Below are positions 1 through 21,157 of a stretch of 64,000 nt of DNA, in pieces (position 1 is the first letter of the stretch; each line of letters begins with the position of its first letter). The translations under genes and the position numbers were made by a program. Below the pieces are notes generated by a model. That model ran no database searches, was not told the DNA's origin, and was given only the letters and a program-made list of their open reading frames with translations. Location: assembly GCF_036711975.1 (NCBI RefSeq), contig NC_091966.1, positions 875,501-939,500 of the forward strand, in the 5' to 3' direction. The DNA is from Onthophagus taurus. Lineage: Eukaryota > Arthropoda > Insecta > Coleoptera > Scarabaeidae.

Positions 1-2621
1 TAAGATTAATCTAAGTTACAAAATATAAATTTATAGAATACTCACTGTCAAAAGGTGAAGCCAACAGGCTGATTCATTTGAAATTTGAAAAGTTTGAAAA
101 GTTGAAAAAATTTTTTAATCATAAGTAACATCCAAAGTATAAAATGCGTCGTTAATCATTACAAAAAAACAAAATGGAGGTAATGTAAAACGTGAAGCGT
201 GTGATAAATTTGTAATGAAATCTAAAAATAATAGTATAAAATAGATGAAAGTAATAGAATTATTACATAAAACCACTTACGAATGAAAAGTGTTAAAAGT
301 TAAAAATTACATGTGACCATCTTGGCGGAGCGAGAAGAAGAGACTGGTGACCGAAAACGAGAATTACAAAGCGGAAACAAAACCGGAAAAAAAATTTTAA
401 ATTTTTAAATTGAAGTTATTTAAATATGAAAAGATGGGTTTACGGAAGAGTTGAAGTTGATCATTCATGAGGTGATATTTATTATTATTTTTATGTTTAG
501 TAATTTCTAAGATTTCAAGAAAATCTAATTTAGTACTTTTATCACACACAGGAAAAAATATAGAGTAAAAATCAACTCTAAAACATGGTTCAGATCGGTC
601 CAATTTATTTAGAGTTATTTTTTTGCACTATATAGTAGGTGAATAGATTAAAAATTTACACTAAATAGTGAGAAGATGGTATTTATTAAATAGTGTAAAA
701 TCGTTACTCTATAACAGTGTATTATATGTAATCTAACTAGATGTTGTCGTGACTCTAATTAGATACATTTCTAATCTAATCAGTGTAAATTATTAAAAAT
801 TCGCTCTAATTTTACTCTATTAATTGACAAAATATCACTAAATAGTGTGTATGTTCCACTTATTAGTGTTAATTTTTAATAGGAAGTGAAGTATTTTTAG
901 GGAAGTTTTACGTTTGTAATAAAAATCAAAATTATAAAATATTTGTTTTTATTCTTACTTGTAATATATTGTTATAACTTAAATTTAAAAAAATTCTGTT
1001 TATATACATATTATAACATATATAATACTTAATTCATTTTAAAGTTTCCACCGAGTCGCCATCAAAACTGCATCTAATGAGTCTTACATACTTACCAATC
1101 TTCACAAGGAACTTGTATGTGAAATCTTCCGGAAGTTCCACTAATTTCACATCATGAATGTTTTATTTTGGCAAACATAATTAAAATAAAAATAATCTTT
1201 CTTTCTTTCTATATCACGTAAATCAGGTCTCGAGACGCTATCGAGTTCCGACTCGTTTAGTAGATGACCGTTAAATTTTAGCTGTATTACACCACATGTT
1301 GATCACGTGGTACCGACGAGTAATCCCGAGCAAAATAGTGCGGTGCCTACGAAGTACCCGAAGGAAAAGTACACGTCTAGTGTAAAATTTAATGTTTTAT
1401 ATATTACATAACTTCACTAACATAAGTAAAAAAGAACCCTCCTTTAGAGAACTGTAAAAACTACTCTATTAAGTGAATAATATATGAACTCTATATTAAT
1501 ATTAAATATAGTGTACATTAGAGTTATTTTTACCATGTGATATTACAATTTTTACTCTAATTCTTTTTACCAACTACTCTAAAATTTTTACACGGCACGA
1601 TTTTTTCCTGTGCATGAATGTAAAAGTTCAACTCCTCCATAATCTATTTTATGACCAGTTTCTATGTGGTGTTTGAAGATATTAGAATTAGCTATTGTCT
1701 TGTGTTCTCGGATTCTGGTCTCCAGTCTCCTCCCCGTTTGTCCAACATATACATTGTTACAATTAAAGCATCTGACCAGATATACGCCGCTCTCTTTAGA
1801 AATATCAAAAACTTTTTTAGTGTGATTAGTAAGTAAATTTAAAATGGTGTTACGATTTGAAAAGGCTATGTTGATGTTGTAATTGGAAAATAATTTATGA
1901 AATTTATTAGTTAAAGCGTTAAATTGTAGAGGTTTATATGTTAAAGTGTCTGTATTGTGTTTTGTGAATAAAGGATCTTTTTGTATACGTATCATATTAA
2001 AGAGATGAGTAATCTTGCCAATAGGGAAACCATTGTCACGGGCCAAATTAAAAATAAAATCTATTTCTTTAATTCTATTACTTTCAGAGAGAGGGTAATC
2101 AAAAATTCTATTAATGAGAAAACGAAAGTTAGCAAATTTGTGTTGATTAGGGTGTGATGAAGTGTATGGAATAGTGGTAGAAATAGAAGAAGGTTTTCTA
2201 TAGATGTTGTATTCCGCTTTGTAATTCTCGTTTTCGGTCACCAGTCTCTTCTTCTCGCTCCGCCAAGATGGTCACATGTAATTTTTAACTTTTAATACGT
2301 AATTTTCAAGAATATTTTATACAATCATCGCTTTTCATTCGTAAGTGGTTTTATGTAATAATTCTATTACTTTCATCTATTTTATACTATTATTTTTGGA
2401 TTTCATTACAAATTTATCACACGCTTCACGTTTTACATTACCTCCATTTTGTTTTTTTATAATGATTAACGACGCATTTTATACTTTGGATGTTACTTAT
2501 GATTAAAAAATTTTTTCAACTTTTCAAACTTTTCAAATTTCAAATGAATATGCCTGTTGGCTTCACCTTTTGACAGTGAGTATTCTATAAATTTATATTT
2601 TGTAACTTAGATTAATCTTAG
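1..2621 (-). mobile_element. Foldback Penelope-like retroelement fragment
   Basis: Two long inverted arms bound the segment. Positions 1 to about 385 are repeated, reverse-complemented and nearly identical, at about 2225-2621; the outermost bases read TAAGATTAATCTAAGTTAC and its complement. The left arm lacks roughly 45 bases near position 288. Between the arms lies the 3' part of a Penelope-like ORF on the minus strand (separate entry). The stretch from about 600 to 1580 is AT-rich and has many short TACTCTA/TAGAGTA motifs but no gene. Penelope elements are known for variable, sometimes inverted terminal repeats, so the arms may be such repeats or a post-insertion inverted duplication. The left end touches the window edge, so the true boundary is unknown. 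Confidence 0.75.
1588..2241 (-). pseudogene. Penelope-like ORF 3' part with GIY-YIG endonuclease domain
   Basis: This open frame of about 217 codons encodes the C-terminal part of a Penelope-like polyprotein. Near the N-terminus is the segment that normally follows the reverse transcriptase (YNIYRKPS, then HPNQHKFANFRFLINR). The C-terminal third is a GIY-YIG endonuclease: GVYLVRCFNCNNVYVGQTGR, then the conserved arginine in RLETRIREH and a downstream H-x3-TGH. These domains nick target DNA for retrotransposition. The reverse transcriptase core is missing, and the frame runs upstream into the inverted arm without a convincing ATG (the first in-frame candidate is GTG), so this is a 5'-truncated copy. 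It lies in an intron of the ETS gene on the opposite strand. Confidence 0.8.
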
Positions 2622-2760
2622 CATTTTACTTTTATATATAGTTTTCGGCTGAAGATGAAGTAATATACTTCGAAACCGGTACCGATTTAAATTAAACAAT
2701 TTATGCAAGTGCGAAGTTCAAATATTGTCTTTTATTTCCTTATTCAAATTTCATTTTTAC
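2622..2760 (+). mobile_element. Penelope-like 3' tail with hammerhead-like core
   Basis: Immediately after the right arm of the foldback element, positions 2649-2655 read CTGAAGA and 2672-2675 read GAAA, separated by a perfect GAAGT/ACTTC stem. This is the order of the conserved core of hammerhead ribozymes (CUGANGA, stem II, GAAA), which are documented in the terminal repeats of Penelope-like elements. The tail GAAACCGGTACC matches the style of a second copy at 53104. I cannot assign stems I and III confidently, so catalytic activity is not claimed. Confidence 0.45.
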
Positions 2761-2784
2761 TTGCAACATGGATATTTCTCATAT

Positions 2785-2945
2785 AGTCTCAAAGTGTTCC
2801 TCCAGCTAATGGGGACATGGTTAAAGGCTAAACAAGCTCTAAAAACCCTCACCAAGTATGTTTTCATATCCTCTAGGCTCCATTGAAGAAGAACAGGAAA
2901 GATACCATCGGGCCGGCGTTTTTTAAAGGGCTCAAAACTCTATCA
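2785..2945 (-). pseudogene. Decayed non-LTR reverse-transcriptase fragment
   Basis: Read on the minus strand, 2930 down to about 2800 gives RRPDGIFPVLLQW, then a spacer, then VFRACLAFNHVPISWR. This is the pattern of the N-terminal RT segment of R1/Jockey-type LINEs (PDGI-P-LLQ ... FRACL-LG-VP--WR). Only about 45 codons are recognisable and neither side continues the domain, so it is a small relic in the ETS intron. Confidence 0.5.
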
Positions 2946-3275
2946 ACTCGTTGTGTATTACCTGGCTAGCTATCTGCCAGAGGAGAGTTGTTTAGTTCCA
3001 CTTGGTGTGAAAGTGTTGAAAAATTTTGCAGAGAACCTGAAAAATTCTGGGTCCTTGGCAAAACTGCCGTCGTTCTTTTTTATAATGTCACAGCTGTGTT
3101 TTTGGCCGCAATAATCCATTTTATTCCATCGGTTAATGTCGACAGCGTAGCCTCTTCAAAATCAAAAACTGTCTAAATTGTCACATTTAACACTAAAAAA
3201 TAACTTAAAAATAAAACGAAGATTGAATAAAATATTTATATCATAAAACGTCAATCAAATATGTACATAAAATAA

Positions 3276-12330
<9,055 letters not shown>

Positions 12331-14270
12331 CCGACTTCAGCGGGAACGAACAGCTCGTCGAACGAGTGGTCAAGGAGGATTCACCTCTAAATATTTCTAA
12401 AAATACATAAAAAAACAACATCCAAGGAAGCAAACCCATCCAGATCAACGGACATCGAGATGAAGACGATGAAATCGATTAATCAAGAACAATTCACGTA
12501 AACAAGAAGACTGTGCGCGTTTTTACGTTGTCACCGAAAGTGGAAAAGAATAAAGCTAACTCAAAAGTGAATTTGAAAAGTGGACTAGTTTATTTTTGTG
12601 TTATTTTTTATAAGAAGCGAAAGGCTAGGGAATTTTTATTTTTAAAAATCTCTTTAAAAAAGAATATAGTTTTAATGTGCAATTTTGTTTTTTCCTAAAA
12701 TTAGTTAATCATAAAAAAATATATATGTATAAAAAACTTAGGCTAGCACATATACCGCGTTGCGGCGTCTGTGATAAAAATCTATTCATTAATGTTCCCT
12801 TTTAATTTATTTTTTAAACATTAACATTCCGAAAAGTAATACAAACATTATTAAAGCTAATAATTTAAACTCTCCCCCAAATTTTATTTTAATTCCAATA
12901 TGTAATATATTTATTTTAAATATCTTCGTTACTTTAATCGTATAACATGTATAAAAATAAATAAAGGATAAAGTATAAGAAAAACATTGTGTATACATCA
13001 ATAAGATAGTGTATAAAAAATGGTATAATAAGTAATAAGTTATTTGTTGTATGCTTATATACGTATATTTGACAAAAAAAAACTAGGATGAGTATTAGCG
13101 ATAGATAACGTTGGTAAATATCATAGACTTCTAGTCATAGGTGTCGTTTTTGACGATTATGAAAAAAAAAATCGGAACTGCTAATAACTAAACCGGAAAT
13201 TCTGTATTTCGAAATGACTATACAGAAATATAAATGTTATGTATTTATTATAAGATTGTGTTTTATTTTTAAATCTAATCAAACAAAACAAAATATTGAT
13301 ACGTATAAATAAAATAATAAAAAAACTTTTATGTTTAAAACTCGGTTATCTTTTCTTATTTACACGCGTAATCTTCGCGAGGGGATGTGAATATCGTGAA
13401 TATGCGAGGGGTGTAAAACGTCGAAGTGGCCACCTTTTCAAAGGAAATCAAGCGAAAAACTCACGACAGTCGCCGGCCACGCTCCAACTAATGACGTAAT
13501 AACGTAACTATACACATTTTATACACCCCCATCGTCCCGAATAATGACCTCCTCATTCCCAACTACCCCCATTTCCATCAATCTAAAATGAAACTTCATT
13601 TCTTTCTTTTTTTTAATCGACCAAACGATATTTCTTAACAATCTAAACACCTTTAATACATTATCGAAGAGTTAAATCATTTAAATATATAGAATGTCTT
13701 AAAATTACAATAATATTATTAGAATGGGTTATTTAAATGTTTTTGTATATGAATCTTCAAGTCTGAAAGACTTAAATAGAGTGATTAAAATGATGGGAAG
13801 GAGTCTTTAAAAATTAAAATGAATTTCTAAAACGAATAACATCATGCCGAAAACTGTTTTATAAGCGCTGATGATATAAAACATGTTCCGGCGTTTTTAA
13901 TAAATCCCGACTAAATCAATGATTTGTGCTTGGTTGCTGAAATGAAAAAGTAAGAATATCACTACTTGTGTAATATCTCACACTATCTTTATATGTAGCA
14001 AAATACAGCTACAAACCTCTAGGCCAAGTACTTAAACGCAGACTACATCACACAGCAAGTCTTCTTCCACTAACGCTCATCCTCACTACTTAGTGATATA
14101 AATAATGCCGTGCAAAATTATGTGCTATTATGGACACAAAAGTGTCCGTTATAGTGTCCATCGAGGATGTCTATATTGTGCAGACCAAGGAGATAGGTGT
14201 GTAAATCATAAAAACCATTGAAGCATGGGATGTAGTGGTATGCTTCTCATTGTCAGTGAAAAAATTTACG
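12331..14270. other. ETS 3' UTR and intergenic DNA
   Basis: The stretch begins directly after the ETS stop codon and is AT-rich. AATAAA hexamers near 12957 and 13307 are possible poly(A) signals, so the 3' UTR may reach about 13.3 kb; this is inferred. A CpG-richer patch lies at about 13370-13570. No ORF with recognisable motifs occurs. At 14131-14162 there is a GGACAC...GTGTCC imperfect inverted repeat. Confidence 0.4.
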
Positions 14271-17200
14271 ATCTAGATAGCTAGGTATTTTGCATACATT
14301 TGATTGTTATAGATTTGGCATCGAGAAATTTAAACATCGTATCTCAAGAACTAATTGAGATATAATGATGAGATAACGTAAACTTTAAAGCAAATTTAAC
14401 ACAGTTTTAGTGTGCCAAATATTATTTATTAATTTCCATAAACATCGTTGATATAACTATCTAAACCCAACGCTGCCCAATTAATTTTTATAGAAATTTA
14501 AAAAATCGTATCTCAAGAACACATTGAGATATAATGATGGAATAAACAACATTTTGATGAAAATTTAATAAGAATTTAGTGTGCATGGAATAAATTTTTA
14601 TTATACATAGATATCGTCGTTATCTTGCTTTACACCCAACTCTATACAATTGATTGTTATGGTTTTATAAACGGAAATTAAAAACAAAACATATCTCAAG
14701 AACGGATTGAGATATAATGATGACTTTATCCAATTTTAAAAGCATATTTAATACAGATTTAATTTGCAGGAAATAATTTCTTACTTTCCATAAACATAGT
14801 TGTTATGATTTTTTAATCCCAACTCTGCACAATTGCTTGCTATAGATTTACAAATGAAATTAAAAAAATTATATCTCAAGAAGAGATTGAGATATAATGA
14901 TGAAACCACCCAATTTTAAAAGCATATTTAATACAGATTTAGTGTGTCAGATATAAATTCTTATTTTCCATAAACACCGTAGTTATGATTTTTTAAACTC
15001 GACTCTGCATAATTGACTGTTATAGATTTTACAAAGAAAAATTTAAAAAATCGTATCTCAAGAACGAATTGAGATACAATGATGAAATAAAAAACATTTT
15101 GAAGTAAACTTAACAAAGATTTAGTGCGTATGAAATAATTTCTTATTTTCCATAATCATTATTATTATAATTTTTTAAACTCGACTCTGCATAACTGATT
15201 GTTATATATTTACAAACGGAAATTAAAAAAATCATATCTCAGGAACGGATTGAGATATACTGATGAAAGTACCCAATTTTAAAAGCATATTTAATACAGA
15301 TTTAGTGTGTCAGAAATAAATTCTAATTTTCCATAAACATCGTTGTTGTGATTTTTTAAACCCAACTCTGCATAATTGACTGTTATAGATTTTACAAAGA
15401 GAAATTTAAAAAATCGTATCTCAAGAACGAATTGAGATACAATGATGAAATAAAAAACATTTTGAAGTAAACTTAACAAAGATTTAGTGCATATGAAATA
15501 ATTTCTTATTTTCCATAATCATTGTTATTATAATTTTTTAAACTCTACTCTGCATAACTGATTGTTATAGATTTACAAATAGAATTAAAAAAATTATATC
15601 TCAAGAAGAGATTGAGATATAATGATGAAACCATCCAATTTTAAAAACATATTTAATACAAATTTAGTGTGTCAGAAATAAATTCTTATTTTCCATAAAC
15701 ATCGTTGTTATGATTTTTTAAACCCAACTCTGCATAATTGACTGTTTGTTATAGATTTTACAAAGAGAAATTTAAAAAATCGTATCTCAAGAACGAATTG
15801 AGATACAATGATGAAGTAAAAAAACATTTTGAAGTAAACTTAACAAAGATTTAGTGCGTATGAAGTAATTTCTTATTTTCCATAATCACTGTTATTATAA
15901 TTTTTTAAACTCAACTCTGCATAACGGATTGTTATATATTTACAAACGGAAATTAAAAAAATCATATCTCAAGAACGGATTGAGATATAATGACGAAAGT
16001 ACCCAATTTCAAAAGCATATTTAATACAGATTTAGTGTGTCAGAAATAAATTCTTATTTTCCATAAACATTGTTGTTATAATTTTTTAAACCCAACTCTG
16101 CATAATTGACTATTATAGATTTTACAAAGAGAAATTAAAAAAATCGTATCTCAAGAACGAATTGAGGATACAATGATGAAATAAAAAACATTTTGAAATA
16201 AACTTAACAAAGATTTAGTGCGTATGAAATAATTTCTTATTTTCCATAAACATCGTTGTTATAATTTTTTAAACTCTACTCTGCATAACTGATTGTTATA
16301 GATTTACAAATGGAATCAAAAAATTTATATCTCAAGAAGAGATTGAGATACAATGATGAAACCACCCAATTTTAAAAGCATATTTAATACAAATTTAGTG
16401 TGTCAGATATAAACTCTTATTTTCTATAAACATCGTTGTTATGATTTTTTAAACCCAACTCTGCATAATTGACTGTTATAGATTTTACAAAAAGAAATTT
16501 AAAAAATCGTATCTCAAGAACGAATTGAGATACAATGATGAAATAAAAAACGTTTTGAAGTAAACTTAACAAAGATTTAGTGCGTATGAAATAATTTCTT
16601 ATTTTCCATAAACATCGTTGTTATAATTTTTTAAACTCGACTCTGCATAACTGATTGTTATATATTTACAAATGGAATCAAAAAATTTATATCTCAAGAA
16701 GAGATTGAGATATAATGATGAAAGTACCCAATTTTAAAAGCATATTTAATACAGATTTAGTGTGTCAGAAATAAATTCTTATTTTCCATAAATATCGTTG
16801 TTATGATTTTTTAAACCCAACTCTGCATAATTGACTGTTATAGATTTTACAAAGAGAAATTTAAAAAATCGAATCTCAAGAACGAATTGAGATACAATGA
16901 TGAAATAAAAAACATTTTGAAGTAAACTTAACAAAGATTTAGTGCGTATGAAATAATTTCTTACTTTCCATAAACATCGTTGTTATAATTTTTTAAACTC
17001 AACTCTGCATAACTGATTGTTATATATTTACAGACGGAAATTAAAAAAATCATATCTCAAGAACGGATTGAGATATAATGATGAAAGTACCCAATTTTAA
17101 AAGTATATTTAATACAGATTTAGTGTGTCAGAAATAAATTCTTATTTTCCATAAACATCGATATTATGATTTTTTAAACCCAACTCTGCATAATTGACTG

Positions 17201-19745
17201 TTATAGATTTTACAAAGAGAAATTTAAAAAATCGTATCTCAAGAACGAATTGAGATACAACGACGAAATAAAAAACATTTTGAAGTAAACTTAACAAAGA
17301 TTTAGTGCGTATGAAATAATTTCTTATTTTCCATAATCATTGTTATTATAATTTTTTAAACTCAACTCTGCATAACTGATTGTTATATATTTACAAACGG
17401 AAATTAAAAAAATCATATCTCAAGAACGGATTGAGGTATAATGATGAAACTACCCTATTTTAGCAGCATATTTAATACAGATTTAGTGTGTCAGAAAGAA
17501 ATTCTTATTTTCCATAAACATCGTTGTTATGATTTTTTAAACCCAACTCTGCATAATTGACTGTTATAGATTTTACCAAAAGAAATTTAAAAAATCGTAT
17601 CTCAAGAACGAATTGAGATACAATGATGAAATAAAAAACATTTTGAAGTAAACTTAACAAAGATTTAGTGCATATGAAATAATTTCTTATTTTCCATAAT
17701 CATTATTATTATAATTTTTTAAACTCGACTCTGCATAACTGATTGTTATATATTTACAAACGGAAATTAAAAAAATCATATCTCAAGAACGGATTGAGAT
17801 ATAATGATGAAAGTACCCAATTTTAAAAGCATATTTAATACAGATTTAGTGTGTCAGAAATAAATTCTAATTTTCCATAAACATCGTTGTTGTGATTTTT
17901 TAAACCCAACTCTGCATAATTGACTATTATAGATTTTACAAAGAGAAATTTAAAAAATCGTATCTCAAGAACGAATTGAGATACAACGATGAAATAAAAA
18001 ACATTTTGAAGTAAACTTAACAAAGATTTAGTGTGCGTATGAAATAATTTCTTATTTTCCATAATCATTGTTATTATAATTTTTTAAACTCAACTCTGCA
18101 TAACTGATTGTTATATATTTACAAATGGAAATTAAAAAAATCATATCTCAAGAACGGATTGAGATATAATGATGAAAGTACCCAATTTTAAAAGCATATT
18201 TAATACAGATTTAGTGTGTCAGAAATAAATTCTTATTTTCCATAAACATCGTTGTTATGATTTTTTAAACCCAACTCTGCATAATTGACTGTTATAGATT
18301 TTACAAAGAGAAATTTAAAAAATCGTATCTCAAGAACGTATTGAGATACAATGATGAAGTAAAAAACATTTTGAAGTAAACTTAACAAAGATTTAGTGCG
18401 TATGAAATAATTTCTTATTTTCCATAAACATCGTTGTTATAATTTTTTAAACTCTACTCTGCATAACTGATTGTTATAGATTTACAAATGGAAATTAAAA
18501 AAAATATATCTCAAGAAGAGGTTGAGATATAATGATGAAAGTACCCAATTTTAAAAGCATATTTAATACAGATTTAGTGTGTCAGAAATAAATTCTTATT
18601 TTCCATAAATGAAATAAATGATGAAATAAAAAACATTTTGAAGTAAACTTAACAAAGATTTAGAGCGTATGAAATAACTTCTTATTTTCCATAATCATTG
18701 TTATTATAATTTTTTAAACTCAACTCTGCATAACTGATTGTTATATATTTACAAATGGAAATTAAAAAAATCATATCTCAAGAACGGATTGAGATATAAT
18801 GATGAAAGTACCCAATTTTAAAAGCATATTTAATACAGATTTAGTGTGTCAGAAATAAATTCTTATTTTCCATAAACATCGTTGTTATGATTTTTTAAAC
18901 CCAACTCTGCATAATTGACTGTTATAGATTTTACAAAGAGAAATTTAAAAAATCGTATCTCAAGAACGTATTGAGATACAATGATGAAGTAAAAAACATT
19001 TTGAAGTAAACTTAACAAAGATTTAGTGCGTATGAAATAATTTCTTATTTTCCATAAACATCGTTGTTATAATTTTTTAAACTCTACTCTGCATAACTGA
19101 TTGTTATATATTTACAGACGGAAATTAAAAAAATCATATCTTAAGAACGGATTGAGGTATAATGATGAAACTACCCTATTTTAGCAGCATATTTAATACA
19201 GATTTAGTGTGTCAGAAATAAATTCTTATTTTCCATAAACATCGTTGTTATGATTTTTTAAACCCAACTCTGCATAATTGACTGTTATAGATTTTACAAA
19301 GAGAAATTTAAAAAATCGTATCTCAAGAACGAATTGAGATACAATGATGAAATAAAAAACATTTTGAAGTAAACTTAACAAAGATTTAGTGTGTATGAAA
19401 TAATTTCTTATTTTCCATAAACATTGTTATTATGATTTTTTAAACTCAACTCTGCATAACTAATTGTTATAGATATTTACAAACGGAAATTAAAAAAATC
19501 ATATCTCAAGAACGGATTGAGGTATAATGATGAAACTACCCTATTTTAGCAGCATATTTAATACAGATTTAGTGTGTCAGAAATAAATTCTTATTTTCCA
19601 TAAACATCGTTGTTATGATTTTTAAACCCAACTCTGCATAATTGACTGTTATAGATTTTACAAAGAGAAATTTAAAAAATCGTATCTCAAGAACGAATTG
19701 AGATACAATGATGAAATAAAAAACATTCTAAAGTAAATTTAATGA
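14270..19745. repeat. Dimeric satellite array, about 363-bp period
   Basis: About 5.5 kb of tandem repeats. The word TTTAGTGTGTCAG recurs at 15301, 15663, 16031 and 16394, giving a period of roughly 363 bases (362-368). Each period contains two related monomers of about 181 bases. One has GATTTTACAAAGAGAAATTT and ends TTAGTGCGTATGAAATAA; the other has ATATTTACAAACGGAAATTA and ends TTAGTGTGTCAGAAATAA. Every monomer carries the hairpin TATCTCAA-GAACGGA-TTGAGATA followed by ATGATGA. The first monomers (from about 14290) are single and more diverged, and a copy near 18610 is truncated. Frames crossing it are meaningless. Confidence 0.9.
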
Positions 19746-20842
19746 AGATATATCCATTATTATTTATGATATGCTGCGAACGTAGGCATTGAAATAATAC
19801 TTGGTTTCAAGTAGTATAAATCACTGATATTGCGGTACAAATATAGCATTGCAAAAATTTAATATTTGTGTGGACGTCGAGGAAGCAGAACCATTTAATG
19901 GTTAATAAAGATATTTTTGGACATTTATTGTTGAATTTCATGAAGTTTATGGAACAAGTTTTTAAATTGTATACTTTTTTATGGAAAATCTAGGTTTCCA
20001 CGACGTCGTCATCAGTGCGACGCCTAATTGCGAGGTATGATCGGGGTTGCCACGGCACCTGCGCACCCTCATTGGCTCATCGTAGCTAGATCAATGCCCG
20101 GTTTCGCCTATCCTGCACCGGAACTGTTCCGAAATGGCCGGAAATGCAATCGAACTACCTCTAGGCTTCTTTGACGCGCATCCATCCTTCCCTTTCAGAA
20201 CTCCGATAATGATTGGTGACGAGTACTACAAAGACTTTTGTTCCAAAAAATGGATTTAGAAAAAAAATTCTTTCATTTCAAGTTCCCTTTAAAATCCGTC
20301 TCCCCAACTTTTAGAAATTCTCTCCTTGTTGACATTAAATATTGACTTATTGGAAATATTGACTCTTTCAGGGTTGACCAAGCTTGACCTACGGTCACGA
20401 TTAGATTACGTTCGTTCAAAAGTTATAAAATTGAATTTTCCACAGAACGATCTTCGAAAATAAACATGGAAATCAGACAGACGTATTAGAGAAGTATAAA
20501 AACGGGGTTCCGAACGATAATAATGATTTGCCACGCATTGGGGTGGTTCTTAAGAGCGATAGAAAAGTACAAAAAAAAGAAACAAAAGGAGAGGCGAGAT
20601 TGCGTCATAATTAACGATGAGGGTGCGCGGCCCCTCGATGCAAATGAGGCCCTAATTATTCGAGTTTTAATTGCCAATGCGGTCATTAAGTTCGTTATGC
20701 CCTTCTACAACTGCGGAGACTTCAGTTGAAAAAAATTAATATAAAAGTCTTTATTAATTGTATTTAGACCATTGAATTTAATTAATGTGTTCAAAAATTA
20801 TAATAAATTTTGAAATTAATTAAAAAAATGAAAAAAATAAAC
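19746..20842. other. Intergenic sequence with CpG-richer patch
   Basis: No gene is seen. Positions 19990-20260 are GC-richer than the flanks (for example CCACGACGTCGTCATCAGTG). Two overlapping opposite-strand frames at 20486-20729 have no motif and look accidental. Confidence 0.35.
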
Positions 20843-20915
20843 CGACCCTGCCAGGATTCGAACCTGGAATCTTCTGATCCGTAGTCAGACGCGTTATCCG
20901 TTGCGCCACAGGGCC
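20843..20915 (-). tRNA. tRNA-Arg (ACG)
   Basis: The reverse complement folds as a complete 73-base tRNA. The acceptor arms are GGCCCTG/CAGGGTC and the anticodon stem TCTGA/TCAGA encloses loop CTACGGA with anticodon ACG. The T-arm is CCAGG-TTCGAAT-CCTGG. The discriminator is G. A T-run for pol III termination follows on this strand (below 20840). It diverges from the GST gene, whose putative start site is about 130 bases away. Confidence 0.95.
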
Positions 20916-21042
20916 ACGTATATGTTTGGTACTAGACTACTATTACAACGAATTTTAATGAATTTAAGCTATTCGCTATAAGATGTCGCCACGAAATAGT
21001 AAATAAAATACTATCAAGTGGTTTGTCAACAACAGCTGACTG

Positions 21043-21077
21043 TCAGTTTTTGAAATTCATTCGAGTGGTTCAGACGT
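21043..21077 (+). promoter_or_regulatory. Inr + DPE core promoter of the GST gene
   Basis: TCAGTT at 21043-21048 matches the arthropod initiator TCAKTY, with A at 21045 as +1. AGACGT at 21072-21077 falls exactly at +28 to +33 and matches the downstream promoter element RGWYVT. The proposed start lies 113 bases upstream of the GST ATG. Spacing is strict for this element pair, which makes chance agreement less likely. No TATA box is seen. Confidence 0.65.
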
Positions 21078-21157
21078 TCATTCATAAAAAACTTAGAAAT
21101 AACTTTCTTAATCCGATCATTTCTCATTAAAAGTTAATCTAAGAAATTGATGTAATA

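Noticed and set aside
15291..18068. Recurring minus-strand frames MLSLLQNVFYFI
   Set aside because: They are translations of the satellite monomer, identical at two places because the DNA is repeated.
14270..19745. A possible CRISPR-like array
   Set aside because: The regular hairpins sit in contiguous 181-base satellite monomers without unique spacers, in a eukaryotic genome.
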